A stretch of DNA of 64,000 nt from positions 1,426,001-1,490,000 of the forward strand of contig NC_017955.1 of NCBI RefSeq assembly GCF_000306785.1. The letters are read 5' to 3'. This document shows positions 19,326-28,956 of this stretch, piece by piece. Under the pieces are notes generated by a model that saw only the letters and a program-made list of their open reading frames with translations, did not search any database and was not told the DNA's origin. Numbering within the stretch: the stretch's first letter is position 1; each line of letters starts with the position of its first letter. The DNA is from Modestobacter italicus. GTDB taxonomy: Bacteria; Actinomycetota; Actinomycetes; Mycobacteriales; Geodermatophilaceae. The translations under genes and the position numbers were made by a program.

Positions 19326-20156
19326 GTGACCACCAAGGTCGAGGAGTCGATCCAGGTCGACGTACCGGTCAGCACCGCCTACAACCAGTGGACCCAGTTC
19401 GAGGAGTTCCCGCACTTCATGGGCGGGGTCAGGGAGGTCCGGCAGCTCGGCGACCAGCGGCTGCACTGGGTGGCCGAGATCGCCGGCGTCCGGCGCGAGT
19501 GGGACGCCGCCGTCCTCGAGCAGGTCCCCGACCAGAAGGTCGCCTGGGCCGCCACCGGGGGAGCGACGAACGCCGGCGCCGTCCGGTTCACCCCGGCCGG
19601 GCCCGCCGCCACGGTGGTCCACCTGACCCTGGAGTACGAGCCCGAGGGCGTGGTGGAGAAGGCCGGGGACGCGCTCGGCATCGTCGGGCGCCAGGCCAAG
19701 TCCGACCTGGCCCGGTTCAAGGAGTTCATCGAGGACGCCGGCTACGAGAGCGGGGCGTGGCGCGGCACCGTCCAGCACGGCGTCAGCGCCGGCACGCCCG
19801 GTGTCGAGGACGCCGCGATGTCGCGGGGCGACAGCGGCAAGGCCGGGGTGTCGGCGACGACCGTCGTCGCCGGTGCCGCCGCGGTCGCCGCAGCCGCCGG
19901 TGCCGCGGTGGCGGCGTCGCGGAGCGGCTCGGAGGGCGAGCCCCCAAAAGCGACCGCGACGGTCCCGCCGCCGCAGCCGGCCGCGAGCCAGCCGGTGACC
20001 GTCGTCGACCAGCCCCCGCCGGACTCGGTGCGCGACGGCGTGCTGATCGAGGAGCACGACGCCGAGGGCTACACCGCGCCGTCCTCCACCGAGGGCGTCG
20101 AGCAGACGGTGCGCCGCGACGGCGACGACCCGATGGTCGGCGGCGGGAGCCGCTGA
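19326..20156 (+). CDS. SRPBCC (polyketide cyclase-like) protein with disordered C-terminal tail
   Basis: Residues 1-145 form a START/Bet v1-like domain (VPVSTAYNQWTQFEEFPHFM, EIAGVRREWDAAV), commonly annotated cyclase/dehydrase in actinobacteria. The rest (to 276 aa) includes a short hydrophobic Ala/Val stretch near residues 180-200 and a Pro-rich acidic tail. It may bind a hydrophobic ligand; the tail could tether it to the membrane. GTG at 19326 has GGAGGAACAGC upstream. A longer upstream frame is a shadow of the isomerase gene. Confidence 0.8.
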   Translation: MTTKVEESIQVDVPVSTAYNQWTQFEEFPHFMGGVREVRQLGDQRLHWVAEIAGVRREWDAAVLEQVPDQKVAWAATGGATNAGAVRFTPAGPAATVVHLTLEYEPEGVVEKAGDALGIVGRQAKSDLARFKEFIEDAGYESGAWRGTVQHGVSAGTPGVEDAAMSRGDSGKAGVSATTVVAGAAAVAAAAGAAVAASRSGSEGEPPKATATVPPPQPAASQPVTVVDQPPPDSVRDGVLIEEHDAEGYTAPSSTEGVEQTVRRDGDDPMVGGGSR

Positions 20157-20162
20157 GCGCGA

Positions 20163-20200
20163 CGGCCGGTGGCGGCGGCCCACACCGCCGCCACCGGCCG
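20163..20200. terminator. Bidirectional terminator
   Basis: A perfect 16-bp stem (20163-20178 with 20185-20200) with a 6-nt loop separates the convergent SRPBCC and amylosucrase genes, 6 nt from each stop. Confidence 0.85.
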
Positions 20201-20205
20201 GTCCG

Positions 20206-22236
20206 TCAGGGCTCGGCGTACCAGGCGAACCCCAGCCCGGGGACGACGAGCCCGCGGCCCCGCACCTCCAGCGGCCCGTCGCTGCTGAGCACCGGCGCGT
20301 AGGTGCCGAAACCGGTGACCGTGTCGGCGTCGACGACCGCCGGCATCGAGGCGAAGTTGGCCAGGCCCACGAAGGAGCCGCTGCGCGGGTGCCGGCGCCG
20401 CCAGACGAGCACCCGGTCGCTGCCCGCGGTCAGCACGCTCGGCTCGGCCCCGCCGCGCAGGGCCGGCAGTGCGCGCCGCACCTCGCCCATCTCGCGCAGC
20501 CCGGCGAACACCCGGCCCTCCAGCGTCGCCGGGTCGTGCCGGCGTCCGACCGCGGTCCAGTCCATCGGCGGGCGGTGCATCCACCGGTTGTCCGGGGCGC
20601 GCTCGGGGTCGGCCAGGTAGCCGGTGTCGTTGCGCATGCCGATCTCGTCGCCCATGTAGAGCAGCGGGATGCCGCCGAAGGAGAAGGCGACCGAGTACAT
20701 CAGCAGCAGCCGGCGCACCCCCCGGTCCAGGGCCGCGGCGTCGTCCTTCTCCAGGGCCGACTCGATGCCGCACAGCGAGGCCGCCGTCCCCGAGATCCGG
20801 GCGTCGCCGGTGAGCGGGTTCTCCTGGAACAGCGCCCCCCTCGCCGGGGAGTGCGGGAAGCGGCCGGAGAAGAAGTCGTTGAGGAAGCGCCGGTGCGCGT
20901 CACCGTCGGCGCCGATGGCCGCGGCGTCGGTGTCGCTGACCGCCCAGCCGATGTCGTCGTGCCCGCGCACGTAGGTCACCCAGCTCGCGCCGGTGGGGAT
21001 CGGCCGCATCCGGCGCAGCGCGGCGATCGCCAGCCGGGCGTCCTGCGCGGCCACGCTGCTCCACAGCAGCACCATCAGCTGGTTGTGGTAGGCCAGCTCG
21101 CACTCCGGCCGCTCCCGGGTGTGCGCCCCCAGGTAGGGCACCAGGTCCTCCGGCGCGACGATCGCCTCGGCCTTGAACACCACCGCCGGTGCCGCGACCC
21201 GGGTCAGCGCGTGCAGCAGCTGCACCAGGTCGTGGACCTCGGGCTGGTTCTGGCAGTTGGTGCCCAGCCGCTTCCACATGAACGGGATGGCGTCCATCCG
21301 GAACACCTCGACGCCGCGGTTGGCCAGCCAGGTGATCTCACCGAGCATCGCCAGGGTGACCTCGGGGTTGGCGTAGTCGAGGTCCCACTGGTAGCTCCAG
21401 AACGTCGTCCACACCCAGCCGCCGGCGCCGCCGCACGCCTCGGGCACCCAGCTGAACGAGCCGGGCGCCCGGTCGGGGAAGACCTCCGGGATGGTCGCCT
21501 CGTACGCGTCGGGCAGCCGGCGGTCGGGGAAGGCGGTGTAGAAGTCGGCGTAGGCCGGGTCGCCGGCCAGCCAGCCCCGCGCCCACGGGTGCTCCGCGGC
21601 GGTGTGGTTGAGCACCAGGTCGATGCACAGGCTCATGTCGTGCCGGCGCAGCGCCGCGGCGACCGCCTCGAGCTCGGCCATCGTGCCCAGCCGGGGGTCG
21701 ACCTCGCGGTAGTCGGCGACCGCGTAGCCCCCGTCGTTCTCGCCCTCGCGCGGCCGCAGCAGCGGCATCAGGTGCAGGTAGGTGGTGCCCAGCTCGGCGA
21801 GGTGGTCCAGCCGGGCGGGCAGCTGGCCGAGCGTGCCGCAGAACCGGTCGACGTAGCAGACGTAGCCCTGCATGCGCTCGCGCTGGAACCAGTGCGGGTC
21901 GATCTCCCGGCGCCGGTCCAGCACCCGCAGCTCCGCCGGCCGCTCGGCGGCGGCCGCGAGGACCAGCCGCAGGGCGCGGTCCAGCAGCTCCTCGGGGTCG
22001 GCCCGCTGGCCGTAGAGCGCGACGAGGGGGGCGTGCACGTCGACCAGCGCGACCTCGACCCGGGTCAGGAAGGCGTCGGCCTCGGCCGCCCCCAGCGCGG
22101 CCTCCGCGTCGGCGGCCAGCTGCGGCCGCAACCGCCGCCAGGCCTGCTCGGCGGCGCGGGGGCCGCCCGGGTCCACCGCGGTCACCGGCGCGGTCCCGGC
22201 CGCTCCCGGCTCCCCGGTGCGCCCTCCGTCGGGCAT
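20206..22236 (-). CDS. Amylosucrase (GH13 subfamily 4 glucosyltransferase)
   Basis: The 676-aa protein matches amylosucrase in length and layout: an all-helical N-terminal domain (residues 1-105), then a TIM barrel with GGYAVADYREVDPRLGT, DLVLNHTA, nucleophile D in EVFRMDAIPFMW (about 312), acid/base E in VFKAEAIVAPEDL (about 354) and RGHDDIGW (about 423). CQNQPEVHDL is a typical amylosucrase segment. It makes alpha-1,4-glucan from sucrose and releases fructose. No signal peptide, so it acts inside the cell. It follows the PHB depolymerase gene by 7 nt; both concern carbon reserves. Confidence 0.9.
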   Translation of the reverse strand: MPDGGRTGEPGAAGTAPVTAVDPGGPRAAEQAWRRLRPQLAADAEAALGAAEADAFLTRVEVALVDVHAPLVALYGQRADPEELLDRALRLVLAAAAERPAELRVLDRRREIDPHWFQRERMQGYVCYVDRFCGTLGQLPARLDHLAELGTTYLHLMPLLRPREGENDGGYAVADYREVDPRLGTMAELEAVAAALRRHDMSLCIDLVLNHTAAEHPWARGWLAGDPAYADFYTAFPDRRLPDAYEATIPEVFPDRAPGSFSWVPEACGGAGGWVWTTFWSYQWDLDYANPEVTLAMLGEITWLANRGVEVFRMDAIPFMWKRLGTNCQNQPEVHDLVQLLHALTRVAAPAVVFKAEAIVAPEDLVPYLGAHTRERPECELAYHNQLMVLLWSSVAAQDARLAIAALRRMRPIPTGASWVTYVRGHDDIGWAVSDTDAAAIGADGDAHRRFLNDFFSGRFPHSPARGALFQENPLTGDARISGTAASLCGIESALEKDDAAALDRGVRRLLLMYSVAFSFGGIPLLYMGDEIGMRNDTGYLADPERAPDNRWMHRPPMDWTAVGRRHDPATLEGRVFAGLREMGEVRRALPALRGGAEPSVLTAGSDRVLVWRRRHPRSGSFVGLANFASMPAVVDADTVTGFGTYAPVLSSDGPLEVRGRGLVVPGLGFAWYAEP

Positions 22237-22243
22237 CGGGCGG

Positions 22244-23485
22244 TCAGGCCGGCGAGGCCATCGGCCGGGCCTCGTCGGCCCCGGCGATGAAGTCGCGGAC
22301 CACGGGGTGGACCTCGGCGTCCCAGCGGGAACCGCTGAACACGCCGTAGTGGCCCACCCCCGGCTGCAGGTGGTGGTGCCTGCGGTCGGCCGGGATGCCG
22401 GTGCAGAGGGCGTGCGCGGCCTGGGTCTGCCCGGGGGAGCAGATGTCGTCGTCGGCGCCCTCGACGGTGAGCAGGTCCGTGCCGGAGATGGCCCCGGGAT
22501 CGACCGGGGTGCCGCGCCAGGTGAAGGTGCCGGTGGCGAGGTCGTTGTCCTGGAAGATGCGGCCGACCGTCTCGAGGTAGAACTCGGCCGGGACGTCCAT
22601 CACGGCGCCGTACTCGTCGTAGAAGGCGCGGGTGCTGGCGGCTCGCGCGGTCTCACCGGCGACCAGGTCCCGGTAGAGACGGGCGTGGGCGCTCAGGTGC
22701 CGCTTGGGGTTCATCGACATGAACGCGGTCAGCTGGACGACGCCGGGGTAGACCCGGCGCCCGGCGCCGGGGTACCGGGCGGGCACCCTGTCGATGAACC
22801 GGCGTTCGAAGGACGTCAGCGGCCTGGTCGCGGCCATCGTGTTGAGCCGGTTCGGGTTGACCCGGGTGTCGACCGGTCCGGCCATCAGGGTCAGGCTGCG
22901 CGGCTGGGCCTCGTCGCCGGCGGCGGCCAGCAGTGCGACGGCCGCGAGCACCGGGACGGCGGGCTGGCAGACGGCGACGACGTGGCAGCCGGGGCCGAGG
23001 TGGCGGAGCGCGTCCATGACGTGCTCGATGTACTCGTCCAGCCCGAAGCGGCCGTCCTCGACAGGGACGTCCCGGGCGTTGTGCCAGTCCAGGACGTACA
23101 CGTCGTGGTCGGACAGCAGGGTGCGGATGGCCGGCCGGATCAGCGTCGTGAAGTGCCCGGACATGGGCCCGACGACGAGCACCCGGGGCTGCCCGGTGAC
23201 CGACGGCTTCCGGAAGTGCAGCAGCGTGGCGAAGGGTGTGCTCGTCTCCGGGTGCTCGGACACCTCGGCCGGTCGGCCGCCGACCGGCACGGAGTCGATG
23301 CCGAACGCCGGCCGGTCGTGCGTCGGCCGGGCATGGGCGACGATGTCGCAGGCAGCCCGGAGGTGCCGGACGCCGGGCGCGGCGAGCGGCGCGGGCAGCG
23401 CGCTCAGCACCCGGGCGGTCCTCGCGGAGACCGCCACCGCCGGTGAGGTCAAGCGACGGTGCACTTCGTACGCGGCGTAGAGCAT
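22244..23485 (-). CDS. phaZ: Intracellular polyhydroxyalkanoate (PHB) depolymerase
   Basis: The 413-aa alpha/beta hydrolase resembles the PhaZ1-type intracellular depolymerases. A cysteine replaces serine in the nucleophile elbow (VVAVCQPAVP, about residue 170), with Asp in VEGADDDICSPGQ (about 345) and His in GVGHYGVFSG (about 385). It would mobilise stored PHB to 3-hydroxybutyrate units. The start MLYAAYEVHRR is characteristic of the family. It is likely the first gene of an operon with the amylosucrase. Confidence 0.9.
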   Translation of the reverse strand: MLYAAYEVHRRLTSPAVAVSARTARVLSALPAPLAAPGVRHLRAACDIVAHARPTHDRPAFGIDSVPVGGRPAEVSEHPETSTPFATLLHFRKPSVTGQPRVLVVGPMSGHFTTLIRPAIRTLLSDHDVYVLDWHNARDVPVEDGRFGLDEYIEHVMDALRHLGPGCHVVAVCQPAVPVLAAVALLAAAGDEAQPRSLTLMAGPVDTRVNPNRLNTMAATRPLTSFERRFIDRVPARYPGAGRRVYPGVVQLTAFMSMNPKRHLSAHARLYRDLVAGETARAASTRAFYDEYGAVMDVPAEFYLETVGRIFQDNDLATGTFTWRGTPVDPGAISGTDLLTVEGADDDICSPGQTQAAHALCTGIPADRRHHHLQPGVGHYGVFSGSRWDAEVHPVVRDFIAGADEARPMASPA

Positions 23486-23851
23486 GCAGACCTGCCTGTT
23501 GCGTCAGCGGAGGTGCAGTGGCGCACCTCACATTGCGGCACTGTATCGATGCGTCCGAGGAGTCCGCGCGGGAACACCGGCAGGGCGCGGGACGCGCAGC
23601 GGGCAGGCGGCCCGACCGGGCGCGTGCTCGTCAGGCCGAGGTGATCGAGCGGGTGTGCGCCCGCCGGCCGCGTCGGGACGGGCGGTGGCCATCCGCTCGG
23701 CGCTGGCAGGCCAGCGAGGCGATGCGACCGGTCACCGAGCGTCAGGACTGCCGGTGGTCCGGCGATCGTCCAGCTGTTCATCGACGGAGGCCGTCGACGG
23801 ACCCTCACCGGGTCCTACCGTCGAGTCCCCACACGGGGCCAGGAGGCGTCC
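23486..23851. other. 366-bp intergenic region between phaZ and SnoaL-like gene
   Basis: I see no convincing gene on either strand. It must hold divergent promoters. The only structure I note is the dyad GAGGTGC (23510-16) with GCACCTC (23523-29), 25-44 bp upstream of the phaZ start, a possible repressor site for phaZ. Confidence 0.4.
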
Positions 23852-24265
23852 ATGACGCGAGCAGCCACCGACAACGTCACCGTGATGCGGGGCGCCTACG
23901 AGGCCTTCGGCCGTGGGGACGTGCCTGCCGTGATCGCCCTGATGGACGACCGGGTCGAGTGGAACGAGGCCGAGGGGCACCCGTGGTACCCGGGCCGGCC
24001 GCTGCGCGGACCGCAGGAGGTCGTCGACGAGGTCTTCGTGCCGCTCGGCCGGGCCTACGAGGGCTTCCGCATCGACCTCGACCGGTTCCTCACCGACGGC
24101 GACACCGTGGTCGTGCAGTGCCGGTACCGCGCGACGAGGGCCCTCGCGACCGGTCGGCCCCTGGATGCCCAGGCGCTGCACGTCTGCGACCTGCGGGAGG
24201 GCAAGGTGGTCAGGTTCCAGCAGTACGTCGACACCCGTCAGCTCGCGGCGGTGCTGGGAGCCTGA
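23852..24265 (+). CDS. SnoaL-like / NTF2-fold protein
   Basis: A 137-aa single-domain protein of the nuclear-transport-factor-2 fold: an N-terminal helix pair (MRGAYEAFGRGDVPAVIALM) then DRVEWNEAEG and a beta-sheet cone ending KVVRFQQYVDTRQLA. Such proteins are small hydrolases, isomerases or ligand binders; no catalytic set is diagnostic here. ATG with AGGAGG 6 nt upstream. It converges on fbiC with a 9-nt gap. Role unknown. Confidence 0.8.
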   Translation: MTRAATDNVTVMRGAYEAFGRGDVPAVIALMDDRVEWNEAEGHPWYPGRPLRGPQEVVDEVFVPLGRAYEGFRIDLDRFLTDGDTVVVQCRYRATRALATGRPLDAQALHVCDLREGKVVRFQQYVDTRQLAAVLGA

Positions 24266-24274
24266 GCGCGGGCC

Positions 24275-26872
24275 TCAGACGAGCTTGAGGGTGAGCGCGG
24301 CCCGGCCGGCGTCGGTGCGGGCGGTGGCCATCCGCTCGGCGCTGGGCGTCCCGTACTCCGTCGTCCGCTGCCGGGCCGGGCGGCCGATGGCGGCGGCCAT
24401 CGCCTCCAGCTCGGCGATCGTCTTCAGCGACCCGTTGCCCGACCCGGCCATCCGGCTGATGGTCTCCTCCATCAGCGTGCCGCCCAGGTCGTTGGCGCCG
24501 CCGTTCAGCATCGCCTGCGTGCCGGTGTCGCCGAGCTTGACCCAGGAGGTCTGCACGTTGTCGATCCGGCCGTGCAGCAGCAGCCGCGCGACGGCGTGCA
24601 CCGCCCGGTTCTCCCGGTTCGTCGGCCCCGGACGGGCGACCCCGGCCAGGTAGATCGGGGCGTTGTGGTGCACGAAGGGCAGCAGCACGAACTCCCGGAA
24701 GCCACCCGTCTCGTCCTGCAGGGCGGCCAGCGTGCGCAGGTGGGCCACCCAGTGCGCGGGGGTGTCGACGTGCCCGTACATCATCGTGGAGGTGGTCGGC
24801 AGCCCGACCTGGTGCGCCGTCTTGACGATCTCCAGCCAGGCCGCGGCGGGCAGCTTGCCCTTGGTCAGCACCCACCGGACGTCGTCGTCCAGGATCTCCG
24901 CCGCCGTGCCGGGCAGGCTGTCCACCCCGGCCTCCTTGGCCGCGGTGAGGAAGTCGCGGTAGCTCAGCCCGGTGCGCGCCGACCCGTTCACCACCTCCAT
25001 GGGGGAGAAGGCGTGCAGGTGGATGTCGGGACGGCGGGACTTCACCTCCCGGGCCAGGTCGAGGTACGCCGTGCCGGGCAGGTCGGGGTGGATGCCGCCC
25101 TGCATGCAGATCTCGGTCGCGCCGCCGGCCCACGCCTCGTCGACCCGGTCGCCGACCTGCCGCATCGACAGGGTGAACGCGTCGGCGTCGGTGCGCCGCT
25201 GGGCGAACGCGCAGAACCGGCAGCCGGTGTAGCAGACGTTGGTGAAGTTGATGTTCCGGTTGACCACGTAGGTGACGTCGTCGCCGTTGACGTCCCGGCG
25301 GACCGCGTCGGCCAGCGCCGCGAGCGCCTCCAGGTCGGTGTCGTCGGCGCCCAGCAGCGCCAGGTACTCGGCGTCGCTCAGCCCGGCGGGGTCGGTCTCG
25401 GCGTGCCGCAGCGCGGCGTGCACCTCGGGGTCGCCGGCCGCGATCGCGGTGGAGTGCCCGTCCCGGGCGGACGTGGTCGCCTCGCGCAGCTCCGCCCAGT
25501 CGCCGTACACGGCGTCGAAGTCGCTGCGCCGGTCGCCGGTGCGCCCGACCGTGTCCACCTCGACGTGCAGGTCGACCCGGCCGCTCGACGTCCAGGCCTC
25601 GTCCGGCTCCTGCCACGGCAGCCCGACCGGCAGCCGGCCCTCGACCGCCAGGCCGTCGGGGCCGGCGAGGGCGACGACGTGCGGGCGCACCCGCGGGTCC
25701 AGCCACGGCTCGGGCTGCAGGACGTAGCCCGGCTGGGCGACCAGCCGCTCGCGCAGCGTGAAGCCGGCCTCGGCGGTGAGCGCGGCGAGCTTGTCGGTGT
25801 GGGGCCAGGGCCGCTCGGGGTTGACGTGGTCCGGCGTCAGGGGCGAGACCCCGCCCCAGTCGTCGACCCCGGCGCGCAGCAGCAGGCCGAGCTCGGTGGA
25901 GTCGGAGAGGTTCGGCGGTGCCTGCACCCGGGCGGCGGGTCCGAGCACCAGCCGGCTGACCGCGACGGCGGCGACGTACTCCTGCAGGCCGAGGTCGTCG
26001 TGGGCGGCCATCGCGGTGCGCGGCTTGGCCCGGAAGTTCTGCACGATGACCTCTTGCACGTGCTGGTGCCGGCGCGCGGAGGCCCGGATCTGCAGGATCG
26101 CGTCGACCCGCTCGGCATAGTCCTCGCCGATGCCCAGCAGCACCCCGGTGGTGAACGGGACGGCGGAGCGGCCGGCGTCCTCGAGCACCCGCAGCCGGAC
26201 GGCGGGCTCCTTGTCGGGGCTGCCGAAGTGCGGGCCGCCGCGCTCGGACCACAGCCGGGTCGCGGTCGTCTCCAGCATCATGCCCATCGAGGCGGCGACT
26301 GGCTTGAGCCGCTGGATCTCCTCCCAGCTGAGCACGCCGGGGTTGAGGTGCGGGAGCAGCCCGGTCTCCTCCAGCACCCGGATCGACATCGCCCGGAGGT
26401 AGCCCAGCGTGGAGTCGAAGCCGTGCGCCTCGAGCCACTCGGCGGCGACCGGCCAGCGCTCCTCCGGGCGGTCGCCGAGGGTGAACAGCGCCTCCTTGCA
26501 GCCCAGCGCGGCGCCCTGGCGGGCGATCTCCAGCACCTCGTCCGGCGACAGGAACGGTGCCTTGCCCTCGGCGCGCAGCTGCCCGGGCGTGGTCACGAAC
26601 GTGCAGTAGTGGCAGCGGTCGCGGCACAGGTGGGTGAGCGGGATGAACACCTTGCGGCTGTAGGTGACCACCCCGGGGCGCCCGGCCGAGGCCAGCCCGG
26701 CGTCGCGGACCCGGGAGGCGGCGGTCAGCAGCCGGTCCAGCGGCTCGCCCTCGGCCAGCCCGCGGGCGTGCAGCAGCGTCTCGGCCTCGGTGGCGTCCAG
26801 GGTCACCCCGCGATCGGCGCGGACCAGGGCGCGGCGCAGGGCGGACTCGGACGGAGCGGGCATGGCGGGCAT
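24275..26872 (-). CDS. fbiC: FO synthase (CofG-CofH fusion), coenzyme F420 biosynthesis
   Basis: FbiC joins two radical-SAM enzymes that build the deazaflavin FO from tyrosine and the 5-amino-6-ribitylamino uracil intermediate. Both cluster motifs are intact: CRDRCHYC at about residues 83-90 (CofG) and CYTGCRFC at about 547-554 (CofH). The 865-aa length is normal for the actinobacterial fusion. I chose the ATG at 26872 (AGGA 6 nt upstream) over the GTG at 26896. The organism therefore makes F420, which the LLM oxidoreductases in this window may use. Other F420 genes are not here. Confidence 0.96.
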   Translation of the reverse strand: MPAMPAPSESALRRALVRADRGVTLDATEAETLLHARGLAEGEPLDRLLTAASRVRDAGLASAGRPGVVTYSRKVFIPLTHLCRDRCHYCTFVTTPGQLRAEGKAPFLSPDEVLEIARQGAALGCKEALFTLGDRPEERWPVAAEWLEAHGFDSTLGYLRAMSIRVLEETGLLPHLNPGVLSWEEIQRLKPVAASMGMMLETTATRLWSERGGPHFGSPDKEPAVRLRVLEDAGRSAVPFTTGVLLGIGEDYAERVDAILQIRASARRHQHVQEVIVQNFRAKPRTAMAAHDDLGLQEYVAAVAVSRLVLGPAARVQAPPNLSDSTELGLLLRAGVDDWGGVSPLTPDHVNPERPWPHTDKLAALTAEAGFTLRERLVAQPGYVLQPEPWLDPRVRPHVVALAGPDGLAVEGRLPVGLPWQEPDEAWTSSGRVDLHVEVDTVGRTGDRRSDFDAVYGDWAELREATTSARDGHSTAIAAGDPEVHAALRHAETDPAGLSDAEYLALLGADDTDLEALAALADAVRRDVNGDDVTYVVNRNINFTNVCYTGCRFCAFAQRRTDADAFTLSMRQVGDRVDEAWAGGATEICMQGGIHPDLPGTAYLDLAREVKSRRPDIHLHAFSPMEVVNGSARTGLSYRDFLTAAKEAGVDSLPGTAAEILDDDVRWVLTKGKLPAAAWLEIVKTAHQVGLPTTSTMMYGHVDTPAHWVAHLRTLAALQDETGGFREFVLLPFVHHNAPIYLAGVARPGPTNRENRAVHAVARLLLHGRIDNVQTSWVKLGDTGTQAMLNGGANDLGGTLMEETISRMAGSGNGSLKTIAELEAMAAAIGRPARQRTTEYGTPSAERMATARTDAGRAALTLKLV

Positions 26873-26930
26873 CGGTCCTGACGCTAACCCCGGCACGTGA
26901 CGCCCGCGTTCCCCGCCCTGCGTTCCACCA

Positions 26931-26981
26931 CCGAAGGCGCGCTCTTGGCGGCTAGGACGACCGCCAGAGGCGCGCCTTCGG
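26931..26981. terminator. Terminator of the flavin reductase gene
   Basis: A long imperfect stem (26931-26951 with 26961-26981: 12 bp, a 3-nt bulge, then 6 bp) starts 2 nt after the flavin reductase stop on the minus strand and lies upstream of fbiC. Confidence 0.75.
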
Positions 26982-26983
26982 CG

Positions 26984-27496
26984 TCAGGGACGGCGGAGGG
27001 GGTGGCCGGCGCCGTCGGTCCAGCGGCCGCGCAGCCGCAGCAGCGGGTCGCCCTCGGCGGCGAGCACCGGCAGCGCCTCGACCGACAACAGCACCAGCAC
27101 GTGGCTGCCCGCCTCGACCACCGAGGCGACCCGGCAGTCCAGCGCGGCGAGCGCCCCGTCGAGGGCGATCGCGTCGCTGACCGGCGCCCGCTGCCAGGGC
27201 ACCGACTCCAGCAGGTGCCGGGCCGAGGGCCGCCCCGCGGAGGAGAACCGGCTGGCCAGGATCGCCTGGTCGGCGGCCAGCACGTTGAGCACGCCGGACC
27301 CGACGGACTGCAGCACCTCGGCCGGGTAGCCGTCGGCGGCCAGCCCGATCGCCACCAGCGGCGGGTCGGCGGACACGCTCATCACCGAGGTCACCGTCGT
27401 CCCGACGTCGTCGATGTCGTCGCGCACGGTCAGCAGCACGACGCCGGCGGCGTACTGGCGCAGGGCGGCTGAGTACTCCGCGGGATCGACCGGCAT
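26984..27496 (-). CDS. Flavin reductase-like FMN-binding protein
   Basis: A 170-aa split-barrel protein of the flavin reductase family; the typical segments AAGVVLLTVRD, TVTSVMSVSADPPLVAIGL and LAADQAILASRFS are present near the N terminus and residue 75. It would reduce FMN or FAD with NAD(P)H for a partner monooxygenase such as an LLM or NtaA-type enzyme. It is divergent from a flavoprotein gene whose start lies 36 nt away. No dedicated partner is adjacent. Confidence 0.85.
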   Translation of the reverse strand: MPVDPAEYSAALRQYAAGVVLLTVRDDIDDVGTTVTSVMSVSADPPLVAIGLAADGYPAEVLQSVGSGVLNVLAADQAILASRFSSAGRPSARHLLESVPWQRAPVSDAIALDGALAALDCRVASVVEAGSHVLVLLSVEALPVLAAEGDPLLRLRGRWTDGAGHPLRRP

Positions 27497-27531
27497 GGCG
27501 GTCAGTGGAGCACAACAGACAGGATGGCCGG

Positions 27532-28953
27532 GTGACAGACGCGGAGCAGACGTACGACGTCATCGTCCTGGGCGCCGGTTCGACCGGGGAGAACGTCGCC
27601 GACATCGCCGTGCGGGGTGGCCTCACCGCCGTCCTCGTGGAGAGCGAGCTCGTCGGCGGGGAGTGCTCCTACTGGGCGTGCATGCCCAGCAAGACGCTGC
27701 TGCGGGGCAGCGAGGCCATCGCCGCGGCGCGCGCCGTGCGCGGTGCGGCGGAGGCGGTCACCGGCGAGCAGGACGTCGCCGCCACGCTGGCCCGCCGCGA
27801 CGACTTCACCAGCCACTGGGACGACGCCGGCCAGGTGAGCTGGGTCGACGGGGCCGGCATCGCGCTGGTCCGGGGGCACGGGCGGCTGGCGGGGGAGAAG
27901 CGGGTCGTGGTCGCCCAGCCCGACGGCACCGAGCTCGTGCTGGTCGCCCGGCACGCGGTCGCGGTCTGCACCGGCTCCCGGGCCGCCGTCCCCCCGGTCG
28001 ACGGGCTCGCCGACATCCAGCCCTGGACGCCGCGGGAGGCGACCAGCGCCAAGGAGGCGCCGGGCCGGCTGCTGGTGCTCGGCGGCGGCTACGTCGGCTG
28101 CGAGATGGCCACCGCCTGGCAGCAGCTGGGCGCCTCGGTGACGCTGCTCCAGCACGGCGAGCGGGTGCTGCCCGACCTCGAGCCCGCCGCCGGCGACGCG
28201 GTCGCCGCCTCGCTGCGCGCGCTCGGCGTCGACCTGCGGCTCGGCACCCGGGTCGACTCCGCCCGGCGGGAGGGCGGCGAGGTGGTGCTCGGCTGCGGCG
28301 ACGAGGAGGTCCGCGGCGACGAGGTGCTCGTCGCGACCGGCCGGACGGCGAACTCCGACGCCATCGGCCTGGAGACCGTCGGGCTCGAGCCGGGCGGGTA
28401 CCTGGAGGTCGACGAGACGCTGCAGGTGGCGGGTGTGCCGTGGCTCTACGGCGTCGGCGACGTCAACGGCCGCGCGCTGCTCACCCACATGGGCAAGTAC
28501 CAGGCCCGGCAGGCCGGCCACGCCATCGTGACCCGCGCCCGCGGCGAGCAGGTGGACCTCGGCGACTGGTCGCCGTCCGTGGCCACCGCCGACCGCCGGG
28601 CCACCCCCAGCGTCGTCTTCACCGACCCGCAGGTGGCGGCGGTGGGGCTGACGGCCGCGCAGGCGGAGGAGCAGGGACTGCCGCACCGGGTGGTCGAGTA
28701 CGCGATCGGCGGCGTCGCGGGCGCGGGCGTCTACGCCGACGGCTACACCGGGACGGCGATCGCCGTCGTCGACACCGACCGGGAGGTGCTGCTCGGGGTC
28801 ACCTTCATCGGCCCGGGCGTGGCCGAGCTGCTCCACTCGGCGACGATCGCGGTGGTCGGCGAGGTGCCGATCAGCCGGCTCTGGCACGCCGTCCCCTCCT
28901 ATCCCACGATCAGCGAGGTGTGGCTGCGCCTGCTCGAGACCTGGCGGGGCTGA
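27532..28953 (+). CDS. Pyridine nucleotide-disulfide oxidoreductase (lipoamide dehydrogenase-like)
   Basis: The roughly 473-aa flavoprotein has an FAD-binding VIVLGAGSTGENVA, the redox pair in GGECSYWACMPSK (cysteines about residues 44 and 49), an NAD-binding LVLGGGYVGCEMA near 185 and a C-terminal interface domain. The C-x4-C spacing is that of lipoamide or mycothione reductases, but the C-terminal HP-x-E segment is replaced by VPSYPTISE, where the usual His is not seen. The disulfide substrate is thus uncertain. The GTG at 27532 has AGGA 7 nt upstream. The NAD kinase follows by 3 nt. Confidence 0.85.
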   Translation: MTDAEQTYDVIVLGAGSTGENVADIAVRGGLTAVLVESELVGGECSYWACMPSKTLLRGSEAIAAARAVRGAAEAVTGEQDVAATLARRDDFTSHWDDAGQVSWVDGAGIALVRGHGRLAGEKRVVVAQPDGTELVLVARHAVAVCTGSRAAVPPVDGLADIQPWTPREATSAKEAPGRLLVLGGGYVGCEMATAWQQLGASVTLLQHGERVLPDLEPAAGDAVAASLRALGVDLRLGTRVDSARREGGEVVLGCGDEEVRGDEVLVATGRTANSDAIGLETVGLEPGGYLEVDETLQVAGVPWLYGVGDVNGRALLTHMGKYQARQAGHAIVTRARGEQVDLGDWSPSVATADRRATPSVVFTDPQVAAVGLTAAQAEEQGLPHRVVEYAIGGVAGAGVYADGYTGTAIAVVDTDREVLLGVTFIGPGVAELLHSATIAVVGEVPISRLWHAVPSYPTISEVWLRLLETWRG

Positions 28954-28956
28954 CCG